Shown here piece after piece: positions 44,676 through 57,720 of a stretch of 64,000 nucleotides of DNA. A program made the position numbers and the translations under genes. Origin of the DNA: Apostichopus parvimensis (taxonomy: Eukaryota > Echinodermata > Holothuroidea > Aspidochirotida > Stichopodidae). Below the pieces are notes generated by a model. The model saw nothing but the letters and a program-made list of their open reading frames with translations, searched no databases and was not told the origin of the DNA. The DNA lies in contig KN887581.1 in the NCBI GenBank assembly GCA_000934455.1, positions 1-64,000 of the forward strand, written 5' to 3'. Positions within the stretch are counted from its first letter, which is position 1. The number at the start of each line of letters is the position of its first letter.

Positions 44676-47600
44676 TTATTTCATGCCAGATAATGTGATA
44701 TTTGGGAAATCTTTAATGGCCCATAAATGTACATACAGTACACTGCTTGACAAGTTGGCAGAAATGTATTTTATACTCACGAAGGCAGGTATGACCTCTC
44801 CATGGTAACATTTTAACTTTTTCAGTGGGACACTGTTCTCCACAAGGCTGGAATCGTCACTTGTAGGGTCCAGTGATGATCTCTTTGGAGTAGATGTAGT
44901 CGGGAGAAATAGGTCTGGTACATAATCAAGGGAGACGTTCATTACAGCAGGTGTCTAAAGTTGGAGAAATTAAAGCACAATACACAAAGGGAGTCTACGT
45001 CAAAGCTTTGAAATTAATCGCTGAAGGAATTCTATGGCGTAGAGTAACATAACAAAGTTCAGTGGCCTGGTATGACTTTGCTACATGGTAGTGTTCACGG
45101 TCGTACAGCTTGTTTACTGATATCACAGACCAAGCAGGTTCTGCAATCTGTTGTAGAGCATAAGTATGTGTGTGTCTATCATATTTTACAGTATCCCAAG
45201 ACTCTGTGACCAATTTCACACCATTTGTCAATACAGATGACATAGATGATGTGCTGAAATATTGGCTCCTCTCGATCACATTACCAAGTTCCCTACTCAA
45301 GAATTATGCTCGATCCAGTGATACCAATATGGTTGAACAACCAGGCCCCACCTCAACATCTCTGTGCACAAGATCTACTCCACTGATCATGTTATAGCAG
45401 AGGAACATTTGCTGTCGTTCGCTCAGAGTCTTTAGTATGTTCCGGTAATTGCAAACTATGTGACCAACACGTTTGAAGAATCTATGTTTGGCTTCAAACC
45501 TCATCGTCCAATAATTGATCAATGGTCCTAGTAATTGCATCTGTTGTGGATAGTGGGTCATGAAGTGGTGTTAAGGCTTCAAATTTCGATCTGGATATAG
45601 ATTCAAACAGTGATTATGATGGTCTTGAATAAGATGTTTAAGAAACAGTGTTTCATCTGCTGTAACTTCTGGGCAGAAGATGAAGTCCATACATTCCAAA
45701 AGCATAAGAATCAGTTCTAAGTGAGTGTTACCCTCCGGAACTTTGTCTCCAATCATAAGAGGAAGATAGCGTATAAGACACCACATCTGGGATGCAGTCT
45801 GTCCAGATGGCCTATATGGGTTCTGAATTTTGTTGCGGGATATCGGGGAAGGCTTGTTTTTTAATGAAGAGGTGCATAGTCAAAACTATTGATTCTGCTA
45901 TTAAGTAAGTCAAGATCAAAGAATCCGTCCTGCATTGAATTTCCTAAAACAAGATGAACTTCAAGACCACATATGCCTTCCAGTAAGTCATGCGTTACAT
46001 TAGGTGCATAATTAGTTGCTACATGGAAGTGTGCCAGATCATTTAAAAGGCATGGAATTTTGACACCGTTAGAGGCTGGGTCATTACGACGTAAATCTTC
46101 GTTATAGTTGTTCAAGTTGCGACGTAGCTCAGGCTTTGATACTGATGAATTTTCCATATCATTCCTATGCATTCTGCAATGCCTACAAAAGTGATTGGTG
46201 ACGAAACTCTCCACAAAGCCACAGATTCCATTCATACCAACTTTATCCCCAGCAACTTGAGCGACACTAATGTCAACAAACCCCTGAAATGCATCTGTTG
46301 TTATTTGCAATCCATCTCTCTCAAGCATCTGTATGTCATTCACGAGAGGTTGCAAAATAGAGTGAAATCCATAAGTCTTCACATCCCCAGCGTTGTACAA
46401 TGCCACAAGAAAACAGTTCCACAGCGAAGAACGAAACTGAGGGGGTAAATTTAGTATTGTGCAATAACTTTCTCCAATTTTATGCAAACCTGCCTTCGAC
46501 CCTAGTGCATTGGTAATCCCGCACTCATCAGTGTACAAAAGAAGTTTGATGTTCAATTGGTTAGAGAAGAACTCATGATCTTTACAGAACTTTCCATCGT
46601 GAATATCCCGCATCACTTCATCATTACTAGGCTGGTAGTGGCAAACAGTTCTCATGAATCCCTTACTTTCCAAAAGACATTTTAAAAGATCACGCAGCGG
46701 AATGTATTGGAAGGTAACATGCTTTGCTACTTGAACAACATGACCAGTTTGTGCATTATTGCGAGGGTAATATGCAACAGCGAATGGTATTTCACGTGGT
46801 TTAATAAAATAGCCACTTTGTACAAAATATTGATATTGTTGATGAGCAGTTTCCAAGTGCTCATATGGGTATTGATGTTCTGCAAACAAATTCATGAGAG
46901 TCTTCCTTTCATCCTCATGTATCCCTAAACCTTGTAGTAACTCAGCTGTATTGAATTGTAATGTATTAATAACATCAAAGAATAAAGTTGATGTTTCAGA
47001 GACCACATGATCAACTGTAGATTGAACGACACTGCATGATGCCTTCAACTTAGCTAAAGTTGATGCAGCCAACTTTGTTACATCTTCCTTAGTAAGTACA
47101 TGTTCATTACCACCATCAACGTTAGGAGGAATAGCCTCAGGGTCCTCACCAGGGACGTCCTGAATGATATCAATGACAGGATGTGCAACATTTTCATTCA
47201 CATCACCAAATTCAAGGATATGATGGTTCCTTTCAACATGCCTTTTGAGAGCAGTTGAATGTCTGTAAACAGCCATCTTGGCCACAGGCAATTGGACGGG
47301 TAAACATTCAACCAGCAAAAAGAGCATGTCTGTTTTTAAAATGCCAAACAAGTGAACTGCCATTTCCATGGACAACCAGGTCACATACTGAACAAGTATA
47401 TCCCATGATTACTAAAATTAACAATTCACTGTCTGTCAGTCGAAAATAGCATGTACCTGTTCTTGTTGTAATTTTTTCAGGAACTTTTTTCGTGGTCCTA
47501 CCGCTTTCACCATTTCTGTTAAGGCTGCTTCGTCTAGCAACAAGAAAGCTTCCTCATCGATCAAGTCCTGTGAAGAAAAAATAGTGAAACATGGTTCAAA

Positions 47601-48020
47601 TATAATCCCTTTGGTACAGTACGATTGAATGTAGTTCCCCCACCAAGAGCATTGATGGAAAAATGAAATGAAACATTTTGAACCATTTCGGATTTGAAGC
47701 TCCATCTACAAAAAATTTTTTATTCTATAATCATGTCAAAATAAAAACTGTCACTCATTAGATCACTACGGAATGATGTACAGATGTATTACACCAGAAA
47801 CTTTACTTTTGGGCCTAACAGTAAGAGTTTGGCCCAAACATTAAGTGTTGAAAAACATGCCATTGTTAACTAATAATTTGGCCAAATGTGGCTAAACATA
47901 ACTCTGTGACCTAAAACCTTTCCAAATTTCCAAATAACTTTTTGCAAACAAAACTCGTATATATCAAAGTAAGCTAGCTCATTGATATTCACTGCAATAC
48001 TAGGCCTATCCCTGTAAGTG

Positions 48021-48206
48021 CAGGGAATAATTTAGTGTTGAAATTTTGCGTCGCAGTTCTGATTTTTTTGGCAGTTCTATAGCGTAAAATCGTTGAAAAC
48101 CCAAATGTTATGCATGCAAAAAACTGGTACACATTTTTCCATTTCTGTAAAATTTTACCACATTGTGTAGCAAAATGAGATGCGATACTGAAAAAATTAT
48201 TCCCTG
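48021..48206. mobile_element. 186-bp hAT-like MITE with AAGTG target duplication
   Basis: CAGGGAATAATTT at the left and AAATTATTCCCTG at the right (one mismatch region beyond) form the TIR. AAGTG is present immediately outside both ends (48016-48020, 48207-48211). CAGGG termini are typical of hAT, although hAT duplications are usually 8 bp. It sits in the first intron of the tnp2-like gene. Confidence 0.65.
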
Positions 48207-48590
48207 AAGTGTAATTGTATTTGTAAGTTGGCCTAGGCTAGATAGACTAGTTTAACACGTTTATAGGCCTGACACATAGTCCTAGCCTAACTTTGTAACA
48301 ATTACCATTGGGGACTAATATTATTATACGCTTAGCCATTAGTATCAGCATGCCTAGCCTAATACTGTTAGGCTATGCGTAGCCTATGCACAAACTAACG
48401 AGAGTTGCAAACGTGATATGATAGTTGCTACAGTAGGCTCAATTTCTGTCGTAAAATATTGCAAAAACACACAAGAGTAACCATTTTTAGTGGCGGTTCG
48501 CTCCTTTTTAGGGCAGTTATTTACAGGGCGGCATAAGTCACGGCAACCGGTTTAACGTAGGCCTAGCCTTGGCATTGTCTGCATTATATT

Positions 48591-48655
48591 AGCCTTCGAA
48601 CAGGACTGTGCAAAATGTAAGGTACTAAAGTAAAGCACAGCCCTGTTCGACGGCT
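48591..48655. repeat. Hairpin with 21-bp arms
   Basis: AGCCTTCGAACAGGACTGTGC and GCACAGCCCTGTTCGACGGCT pair with two mismatches around a 23-nt loop, flanked by TT...AG. It may be a remnant of a very short element. Confidence 0.7.
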
Positions 48656-48939
48656 AGCAATGTATAGGCTTATCCATCGCTAGACCTGTCCTAACGTTGG
48701 GCCTAGCCCTGCAAGTCAACTTAGTGTTAGCCCACTTCATTGGCCTACCGAACATCTGTTAAGACAATCGCACGTATTTCAAAGAAAATAGGTCAAACCT
48801 TTCTGCATCACAATAATCAAAACAAACTTTACCTTCAAATATGTCATTCAGTGATGATAGATTCCATTCTGCTAATTTTTCTTGAACAAACTCATCCATA
48901 GTTTCTGGCCTCATGTCAACTCTTTCGACCGACACTGTG

Positions 48940-49119
48940 CTAGTTATGAAAAGCCCGCGAAATTACATCACTGAATTCAACCAGGAAAGTAGTTAAAAGT
49001 TAGAGCGTGATAAAATTCACATCAGGCTAACCAGGATACGGGTTGGCTGCTAATATTTTAACCCCAATGGTGTCACTTTGAGGTAACCAGGATTATTTCA
49101 CCAGGACGTTTTTAGAGTG
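48940..49119 (-). repeat. Candidate CACTA-type terminus with subterminal repeats
   Basis: On the minus strand the sequence starting at 49119 is CACTCTAAAAACGTCCTGGT. Within about 150 bp the motif CCTGGTTA or a one-base variant occurs four times (near 49100, 49085, 49030 and 48980). A CACT start with clustered subterminal motifs next to the first exon of a tnp2-like gene is what an EnSpm/CACTA end looks like. The opposite terminus was not found. Confidence 0.45.
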
Positions 49120-50410
49120 TAGTAACATCAATTAGTATTTTGTACACCGTCACTATACAGTAAGTCATATATAAAGAAAAAATAGTTTTGATGCACCATC
49201 AAAACTACTATGCACTTGCGCATGCTGGTTACATGATTAACACTCTCTTACATAGTGTGTAAATCACGTAGAGGAGTGTAATGTTTGGTTTGAACTCATT
49301 TGAAAGATAATTTATACTAATTATTGTTGTAGTAGTGCTGCAATGATATTGCATGAAAATATTTTTACAAAAGTTTACGGTTCGTAGTTTGCACTGACAA
49401 CATTGTACAGTCCAGCTATTTCAGTGTAATTTTACAACAATTGTCACTATCATCTTAAGTGGTAGTACACTAGTACAATTTGATGTTTTTATTATTGCCC
49501 TGTTAATACTTACAAACCATTGGCCACTTCCTTGTTTTCTGCCCCTGATTCCAGATTTCAACCAAGACTTGTACAAGGTGGCAGGGACTATGATCGCAGT
49601 GATCATGGTCCACGGAGGCCCCTCTTTTTTTTCCAAAGACAACATACAATGTCATTGCATATGGGTTTTCTGCTGCAGATACAGATACTGAGGACATTGG
49701 TAAACCAGAAATTAAGAAGCAAAAAAACGGCTGTAAGTAATACTTGCAGGTTGATGGTCAGTTTCACTTATTCAACTTCAATACCGAGACATGGTAAACA
49801 TGTGCGTATACAACAGTGCTGTGTCTGTTATTTTGTTAATTATTTTAGTGAATGTAAATACTAGGTCATTGCATAAATTAGGGGTACAAATTTAGTGACA
49901 TATTTGTATCTTTCTACATGTAACCACCTAACTTTTTCTTGTTTCTTGCATATTTCAGTAAGTTGATAACATTATCAATTACACTGCAATGAAGCAACAT
50001 ACTGTTGTTATTCTTTGAAAGTAACCAAAAAATCATTGAATTTTAGAACCTTCAGTATAAAGTTTTGTTTGTACTGATTGCCATTGTAACAATAACACCA
50101 AAAAGGCACCATTTATATATGGAATGTCCCAAATATAACATTTTACATACATGTCTGGTAAATTGGCAGAGCAATTTACAACATTTGTTAACTATCATTC
50201 CACCACCTATCAAGCTTTCCGTGTTAGACCTGAAATGAACATGGAGCAACTGTAAAACAACTAACTGGCTTATGTTAAACCTCAAAAGATTCCATTGATA
50301 CTCTTTAATTCTTCAACATGTTTATTGAGCGAACTGACATATTTTTTTCCCCTTCATACACTTTGATGGGCATAGTTTGCAATGATATTCCATGCCCAAT
50401 AGTATGGAAC
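49120..50410. other. No gene seen
   Basis: AT-rich sequence. A short hairpin (TAGTTTTGATG / CATCAAAACTA, 49183-49207) is present. The open frames around 49503-49864 overlap on both strands and show no recognised domain. Confidence 0.4.
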
Positions 50411-50419
50411 GCGGAAAGG

Positions 50420-50640
50420 GTGAACGTGAGGCGCCGTCCACTTACAAATGGTCGTTCACCCAGAAACCGTTCACTCAGAGATCGTTGCTCAATTGCAACA
50501 GCCGCCCATTTTTAAATCGCCGTTCAAGTACAGACACCACTCATTCAGAAATGGCCGTTGACTCAGAAATCGTCCACTTACAAATCGCCGGTCGATGCTG
50601 AGCGACCGCCTACTTAGAATTCGTCCTCCCCTTTACAATG
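50420..50640. repeat. Degenerate ~15-17-bp tandem repeat upstream of the HECT-like gene
   Basis: Variants of CGTTCACTCAGAAAT recur about ten times: GTCCACTTACAAAT, CGTTCACCCAGAAAC, CGTTCACTCAGAGAT, GTTGACTCAGAAAT and others. Copies are diverged but the spacing is regular. It ends about 200 bp before the first coding exon and could overlap its promoter. Confidence 0.6.
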
Positions 50641-50917
50641 GCTATTCACGTATACATTAAGTAGGCGCGGCCTATTTACCGTGCACGTCTGTGCTCCCGC
50701 CTCGAACCCAGCGCTGTTATTGTAGAACGCTGTTGTTCCCGCTTCATTGAACTCGTGCTTGCGGCGCCCCTCCCCTTTTTACGTCACGTACACCGAAAAC
50801 CACATGCAATGAAAGTTTCCACTTCCAGAGTTCAAAAGAAATAAGATGGAAGAAATAATTCATGCGTTGGGGATAGACAATGCTGAAGATGTCACCCGTA
50901 ACTTCGTAAGGGAACAG

Positions 50918-53499
50918 GTAACTCATAGACCATAAGCAGGAATAACTAATTTGGAAAGTAGTAATATTCGTCGCAAGGAGGCCCACTTTTTTTGCGTTGG
51001 CCTAGCCTAGGCCTAATCATTTTGACCGAGAGGCTAGCATACCCTAGACTAGGCCTATTGAGTACTACTACTTGTAGTAGTAGTAGCATGGTGGGCTCAT
51101 AATTGACGCACTAGCAAGGATTTGGTTAACGATGTCTATGAACGAAAAATCGAAATCACTCAAATGTATTCGTTTTTCATATGTGTTGTTCCTCAGAAAT
51201 GTAATGATTTAAAATTATTTACTGTTCTGTGCCTACACAACGTACAATTGAGCAGAATTTGACCACAAAATGTCTGCCGTGTCAAGTTCTTTCATATCAT
51301 ATTCATAGCCCTAAATTGACACTTTCGTCAGTAAGCGTTCTGTAGTGTAGGCCAAAGTATACATCAATTGACTTTGGATACTGGTTGCTATGCTCTGAGC
51401 CTCTAAGATCTGACAGGTCAAGTCCCGGAGCGTAGTGGTATTATATTGAGGTGATTTTGCTTATTTTTAGGGAGAAAGATTTCCAAATGCCAAAAGATGT
51501 GCAAAACTGGGGGGGGGGGAGGTGTTAAACCTTAAAAGCTTAAAAACAAACTAAATTTAATCAGCATGAACCTGAAATGGATTAAAACTCATCAAATATG
51601 TATTTATTTATTTATTATAAACAAATATTAAAAGTTTACTATGGCATTCTGATGGTAGCCATAGCTAGACGACATAAAATGCCATGTGTAAATTACTTTT
51701 AAGTAGGTATGTGTAATCGTTTATTCTTTTACATGCCAAAACAGTGATCTTTACTTGGAGGGCCAAATGAGGTGAGTGAAGGGCCTGGTAGCGGACTGGG
51801 GAGGCCGCTCCTTCCCCCTAAATACTATATGTTAAGAAAAGGCTCTGGCGCTATCATTTCCAACTATAATTATGACTGTTTAAAGGTCTGCTGCATTAGC
51901 CCCCTCTCAGGTCATTTTACGACCATGGCTGGTAGATATTAATCAGAAAACTTTTGTAGGTGCTATAATTGGGGCAATTAATACAGCAGATATTTAATAA
52001 TGGCAAAGGATTGAGAGATACAAATTTTCTCAAGTAATGGTTTGGGTTAACATTGCTGCTTTCAGATGGATTCAATGACTGTGTTTTCGCGATATCACCC
52101 CGGGGGGGGGGGGGTCCTGGAACTATCCCGCACAGATCTGGCAAACTTGGGCCTTGCAAGTGTTGGGAAACAATGACAGTTACTAAGTAGATGTAGGGCA
52201 GCCTTAGGCATTTAAAATGCCAGCAGTCAACCAGGTAAATGAATCATTCATATTTTGTCCACCTGAACATCTAGTGGTTTGTAGCGTAGACCATGCATTC
52301 TTATTTGTGTAAATTGAATCACACAATCTGCTTTATCCCTACCTTATAATAACAAATTTACACAATTTAGCAATGAGTTAGTCATTTAAGTACTCTGTGT
52401 AATTGACTTCCATTGCAAGTAGGCTTCCTTGTTTCATTATGTATTCTAGCAACTGAAAGGTTGTGATGATTGAGACAGAAATTGCCCATAAGTTCATTAT
52501 CTTTGTGAAGGGCCTGCATGTTCCTAAGCAGCCACAGATAAGATACAGATGAGATAGTTTCAGTTCATCTCAGAACAATGCACCATGAAGTGAAAGTCAT
52601 TTCTTTTCAATGAAATAATGAAAAGAAAAATATCTGGTGCATGTTATAAAAGAAAATATTGCTTTATGGAAACTGCTAAAATCCGTTTTATTTTGTTCCC
52701 ATCTAAAGTTTTGAGAGACGATCCATCTTTAGAAACCTCAGTGTTGCCACAGCAGCCAAAAAAATGAAAAGATGCAAGAACTTCACCTTAACATTTTTGT
52801 GGCTGTCCAACACAACAACAGTAACTTAAAAGTCAGACAATTTAAATGGTGTCAAAGACATGAGAATGTAAGTTTAATTAGTGTTTTCAGTATTTGCTGC
52901 TTTTATACTGGAATCTGGACTTGAGTCTGGTCTCAAGTCTATTTTTTTTTTGTACTGTTGCATTAACATTACAACAATAACTGAATTGTATGTAAGTGTT
53001 CCAATGGTCATGACCTCTGTAGTAAGTTATCTGGCAGCTGCTAGATCCAGCATATAATTCTTTAATTGAGAAATTGCTAAAATAGTGACACCGACTCTTA
53101 CTTAGTTTGAATTAACCAGTATTTTGCTCCATCCGAACAAATGAAAATGGAACAACTCTAGTGTAAAAAATTCTGATGAAAGTAATATCTCATTTACACA
53201 TTTCATCTGGTCACAATAGCAAACAATCTGAAATTGAAAAGAAAAGCAGGCAAGTGGTCTGCCAAGGTACTTTGTAGACCCATGTTGAGTAAATTCTCAC
53301 ATATTACTTAGATTACAGAAAGCCTATCGTGGTCCTTAGCATTTGTTGTGAATGCAGCTTATAATTAATTGTCACACTAATGCTTTTCCCTGTATTAATA
53401 GGATCTATTCTGTCAAATTCTCTCACTATAGATTACATTTAATCACTGAAATACTGCTGACTAAATTATCAACAACAAAACATTTTTGTCTTTCTGCAG
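50918..53499. other. First intron of the HECT-like gene
   Basis: No additional exon recognised. It contains G runs at about 51508-51517 and 52101-52113 and AT-rich stretches. Confidence 0.45.
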
Positions 53500-56019
53500 T
53501 CTCAGTCCCCATCACCATTCCATACAAAGGTCCTACAAGAGGCAGGACTTGGTGAAAAGAAAATTACGATGGATGCATATTCATCCCCAGAAGAGGTAAA
53601 AGAAACACTTGTTCAGCATTATCCGAAACTTCTTGAAGCTGGGGGTTTCGACGACTTGAAGTGTTCTGGAAGCAACAGGGCCCCTCAACGTCATCCCGTT
53701 GCCATGAGAGGGATACGGGGTAGCTTCCTTACGAGAAGCAGCCCGATCCGCAAGGATATACGTGCGCCCAATCCAGTCTAACCTCAGCCGGATCCGATTG
53801 AAGGTTTGTTTACTCTTACAAAGGGTTGGTAAATACACATAACTTAGGATAACGGTTCATAAAAAAGATAATTTCCGTCTAATATCTGATAGCTACTTTC
53901 TTGTGTGTGTGGGCAACTCTAAAAAAGGAATGTCACAAATCATGATGTTCCTATGTGCCCTATTTTCTCCCATACGATTATAACACACATGCAACCAGAT
54001 GGATGAAACAACTGCCCAACATGGATGGACTTAGTCTTTGAGTCTAAGACGTCTAAACCTGAAAACATTGTGTATGAGATTCCACCTATTGCTGTGAACT
54101 CTCTTACATAGAAAATGAATCGCACAGCCTCGTTAAACTATGCATGTGCTCAGTCAGAGAACAACACATAGTTGGGGAGGGGGTGTTAAGTCTTTCTCCT
54201 CCACTTGGCCTTAAGGGAGGAGGGGGAATACAGAAATTAAATCAACCGTGTCTAAATTATATAGACTAAATTATCTGTGTCATTTTTTAAACTTTCCACA
54301 TGATATTTTAAGACATTTCATCTTTGACAAGGAACCAGAAAATTGCATTGGGCCCTTTTTAAAAGACCCTGATCATTTCTGATTTCTCTGTAAATTTAGC
54401 GAAAGAGCTGGTAGAGACACTATGTTCCTTCAAATTAATTTTTTGGTCTTCTCACTTTAAGTATGTGAAAAATGATGCAGTAGAGCTAAAGGAGCAGTGC
54501 AAAAAGTGTGAGAGAACTGTTCCACACACACAGCTCAGGTCCCACGTAGCTCTTTGTGGTCAATCAGCCTCAGATTCCATAAGACAAAGGTTTCTTAGTG
54601 GTAAATTTAAGATTTCATCTTTCTATTTCAGTGCATTGATCAAGCATGGTTGTGTAATTTCATCTTCGTTTTCTCATCATTTAATTCATGCTGAACAGGT
54701 AATTGTTTGCTTTTATCATTTTACTGGGCACCATTTATTTTGTTTCTGATCATATTTAATATGTTTTGAGATATGGCAACTCTTCTCGAATGTTACTATA
54801 TATTTATGTCATGGTAATTGTTATAAAATTTGCTTCATGCTATGTGTGGTTGCATGTGATTGTATGTGTGTGTTGTGACCCCCTGTATAATAAGAATTTG
54901 GTTCTTGTTTCTGTTGAACAACACTTGAATTAAACAGCTCACCTCATGATTGCAGTTTTAAGACAACGAAGACCTTCCAACTGTTGTAAGTAAACAGCTG
55001 GACATTGCTCATGAAACAATCAATGTGTTTTAACAAGCCAACTTCAAAACCACTTTTGTTTATCCTGCCTAAAACATGTTTGTCAATCATGCTTCAGCTG
55101 CTAATCAGCAAAACAATGAAATTGTATGTAATTACTCATTATCTCACTATGTATTTTGAATTGTTTATTGAAATAAATGTGCTTCCATGCACCTTTGTGT
55201 TTGCAAGAGCTTCTCAACCATGGTCCAGGTGGATCTATATGGGTGGGTGGTGTGGGGAGGGGGCAGATACATTCATGTGAATGGTGGGGGTTGCATTGAG
55301 CATTAAGAATGGTGGAATAAAGGAACTACAGAATGAGAGTTCTGCCATTTAATTTTGTTATGTTATTTTTGTTATGTAGGTGAATTGTACTACGCATAAC
55401 ATGGAGATTGTATGCTTGAATTTTACAGTTTGACGTTAAAGTATGTCAAGGAGAGAGATTGAAAATGGCACATTTAATAGAAATATCAAGGAGACTGGGT
55501 TGAGGGATTGAGGAAGTAATTGTTTCCTAAAAAATGAGAGGGGGGGGGTGAAACAAAATGTTGACTCAGAGAAGCACAAATGTAAATTTTAATTTGCCAT
55601 ATCAGTTTTTGACCATTGTAGACATGTCATGGCAATAAAAATACACATGGACAGGTCAATTATGAATTTAGGAATTAAAGCTGAAATTGATGACCAAGCT
55701 TGTACACTGAAAATGTATGAATTAAATAGTGAAACAATTAGATCCAAGTGTTTCCCATACTTAAAGCGATGAGCACCTTTTTATCTCTGTACCATGTTGA
55801 TATGAAAATTATTACACAGATTATACCATCCTTCTTTGGATATTCCAGGTTATAGAAGAACCAACGGAGGAAGCTGCCCAAGGACCACCGACTAGAAAGG
55901 CATTCAAGGTAAACCATACCAGCTAGTGGATTAGTTTTTATTCTGCAGCAGAAGCAAATGAAGCAGCCATATGTGTGTGTGTGTGACACCAGCTTGTAAT
56001 CAGAATACCACAAGAAGGG

Positions 56020-56200
56020 AAACATGCATAGGTCTCATATTTAATGTGTGGATGTACCTTATGGAGAGCAAGAATCCCACTGTATTTAGTGGAGCTCGCC
56101 AGTGGTCAGTGGAGGTCAAATTGTAGAAACCATATTTGCACAGTATCTCAGGAAGGTGCTTGGAATAATCTCATGCTTAGTATCTATGTGGTATATGTAT
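56020..56200. repeat. Dispersed intronic repeat, copy 2
   Basis: GGTCTCATATTTAATGTGTG and GTCAAATTGTAGAAACCATA, followed by CAGTATCTCAGGAAGGTGCT, parallel the copy at 57480. It lies between HECT-gene exons. Confidence 0.45.
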
Positions 56201-57479
56201 CACAATCAGTGTAGGAGCTCTAATGTCTTTGGTAGAGGTGAAAGGTTTGTAATTTCAATCATGACTGGGTTTTGGAATTTTGAGTTATCATTGTATGTCA
56301 TAAGATTTGCAAGATAGCAAATAATGTCACAAATCTCCTAGGAATTATGTGCTATTTCATTTTTGAACACAACTACTCATGATACAACAATTGAAGTGTG
56401 TATGATTTGGCCAATAAGTGCAATTTAAGTACCTTTCATCATTCAGTGGGTGACATTAAAATGTGCTTTTCTCTGTTTTCCCCTCTTCTCTTTAGTGAAA
56501 GCATGGATCAGGTGCATCAGCTCCCATTCATTGCACGTGACTTTGTGTAAGTGGATTGGTACTTTAATGTGCAAAGAATAATGATGAGACTTGTCATTAA
56601 TTCTCTATCCCAGAACAAAAAAAGGTATTGCCTTGACTAACTATGTTCAGAGCCACTCCAAACATGTTGCAAGTTTTCATTTGACATTGAGTCTGAAAAA
56701 CATTACCCTGGTGGCCATGTATGTCAATTTTGAAAGCATGCAAGTTTTAGTCATGAATGAGTGGATTTATTTTCCCTCATTTTTGGTTTGGAAGTAAACT
56801 GTTGTCATTGAAACCAGAGTCAATACTTTATGAATTGGTCAGCGGTTAAAAATTCCTAGTTCATAATAAATAGAAAAAATGCAGGGCACATTCTTTTTCT
56901 GGACACTTTGTTTGCAAACATTGACCTCAAGTGTTGAAACATATCATGCCAATACTTTCTTTCTAACAAAGTACTGACTTATGGAATGCTGAACCTTCAA
57001 TGATATTATTTTATGTTATTTTATTTGACTTTAACTTCTGGTTTATTTTATTTTACTTATTTTATTGTATTAGTCATTTCATCTTTTTTAGTTACTTTCA
57101 TGATTAAAACCTTGTGTAGGCAACTTTACAGTTGATGCTCTGATACAAATATACCCAAGTGATCAATACAGTTTTAATTTTCAATCAGTTTTGCCTTTGG
57201 AGTGTATCACTTTTACTAAATGAGTATTGCTTTGCATGTACTCTGTCACACATACTTTTGTAACTCAAGATTAAAATGTTTAAGAATGATGATCTTGTAA
57301 CAAATAATTCGATCAAAATACAGGCCTGTTGAATTTCGGGATGATCCTGATTCGGCACTGGAACAGGCATTACAAGAACGCTTGAATGAGTATGAACAAT
57401 ATGATCCCAGGCAAGAATGGACCCATGCAAGGTAGTATTTGTTTGTTCTCAAAATATGACTGACCCAGGTTTTCATACT

Positions 57480-57720
57480 GAAACACACCACAGAAGCTTA
57501 TGTCAGGTTATGCCAGGTCAAAGGTCATTTGGGGTGACCAGGGGTGAAATTGTGAAAACCTTGTAAACACAATATCTCAAGAAGGTGATCATGGGCAGAC
57601 CTCATATTTGCTGTGTAGGAGTACCACATTGTGTAATAGAAGCCTACTGTTTTGGTGGAGGACAAAAGTCATTAGGTCAAATATTGAAACCCTTGTAAAC
57701 ATGTACACCCTCACTATACA
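57480..57720. repeat. Dispersed intronic repeat, copy 3
   Basis: GGTCAAAGGTCATTTGGGGT, GAAAACCTTGTAAACACAAT, ATCTCAAGAAGG and CAGACCTCATATTTGCTGTG form a repeat style frequent in deuterostome introns; related copies are at 25635 and 56020. Confidence 0.5.

Larger units (their letters stand above)
44676..48914 (-). pseudogene. SAM / C2H2 zinc finger / tnp2-like (CACTA-type) transposase gene
   Basis: Exon 1 (48914-48833) reads MRPETMDEFVQEKLAEWNLS and exon 2 (47567-47457) DLIDEEAFLLLDEAALTEMV, KAVGPRKKFLKKLQ: together a SAM domain. A C2H2-type module follows, CSVCDLVVHGNGSSLVWHF...H and RHSTALKRHVERNHH, split by a frame change near 47320. The main body (47270-45861) has LLLYTDECGITNALGSKAGL, NLPPQFRSSLWNCFLVALYN, VAGDKVGMNGICGF and FCRHCRMHR, the DDE core of Transposase_21/tnp2. 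It continues after a one-base shift near 45865 through RYLPLMIGDKVPEGN and HHFMTHYPQQ...MRFEAKHRFFKRVG to 44995, with two in-frame TAA codons. Exon 1 and exon 2 phases do not match as written. Either a decayed transposase or a multicopy host-type gene derived from one. Confidence 0.7.
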
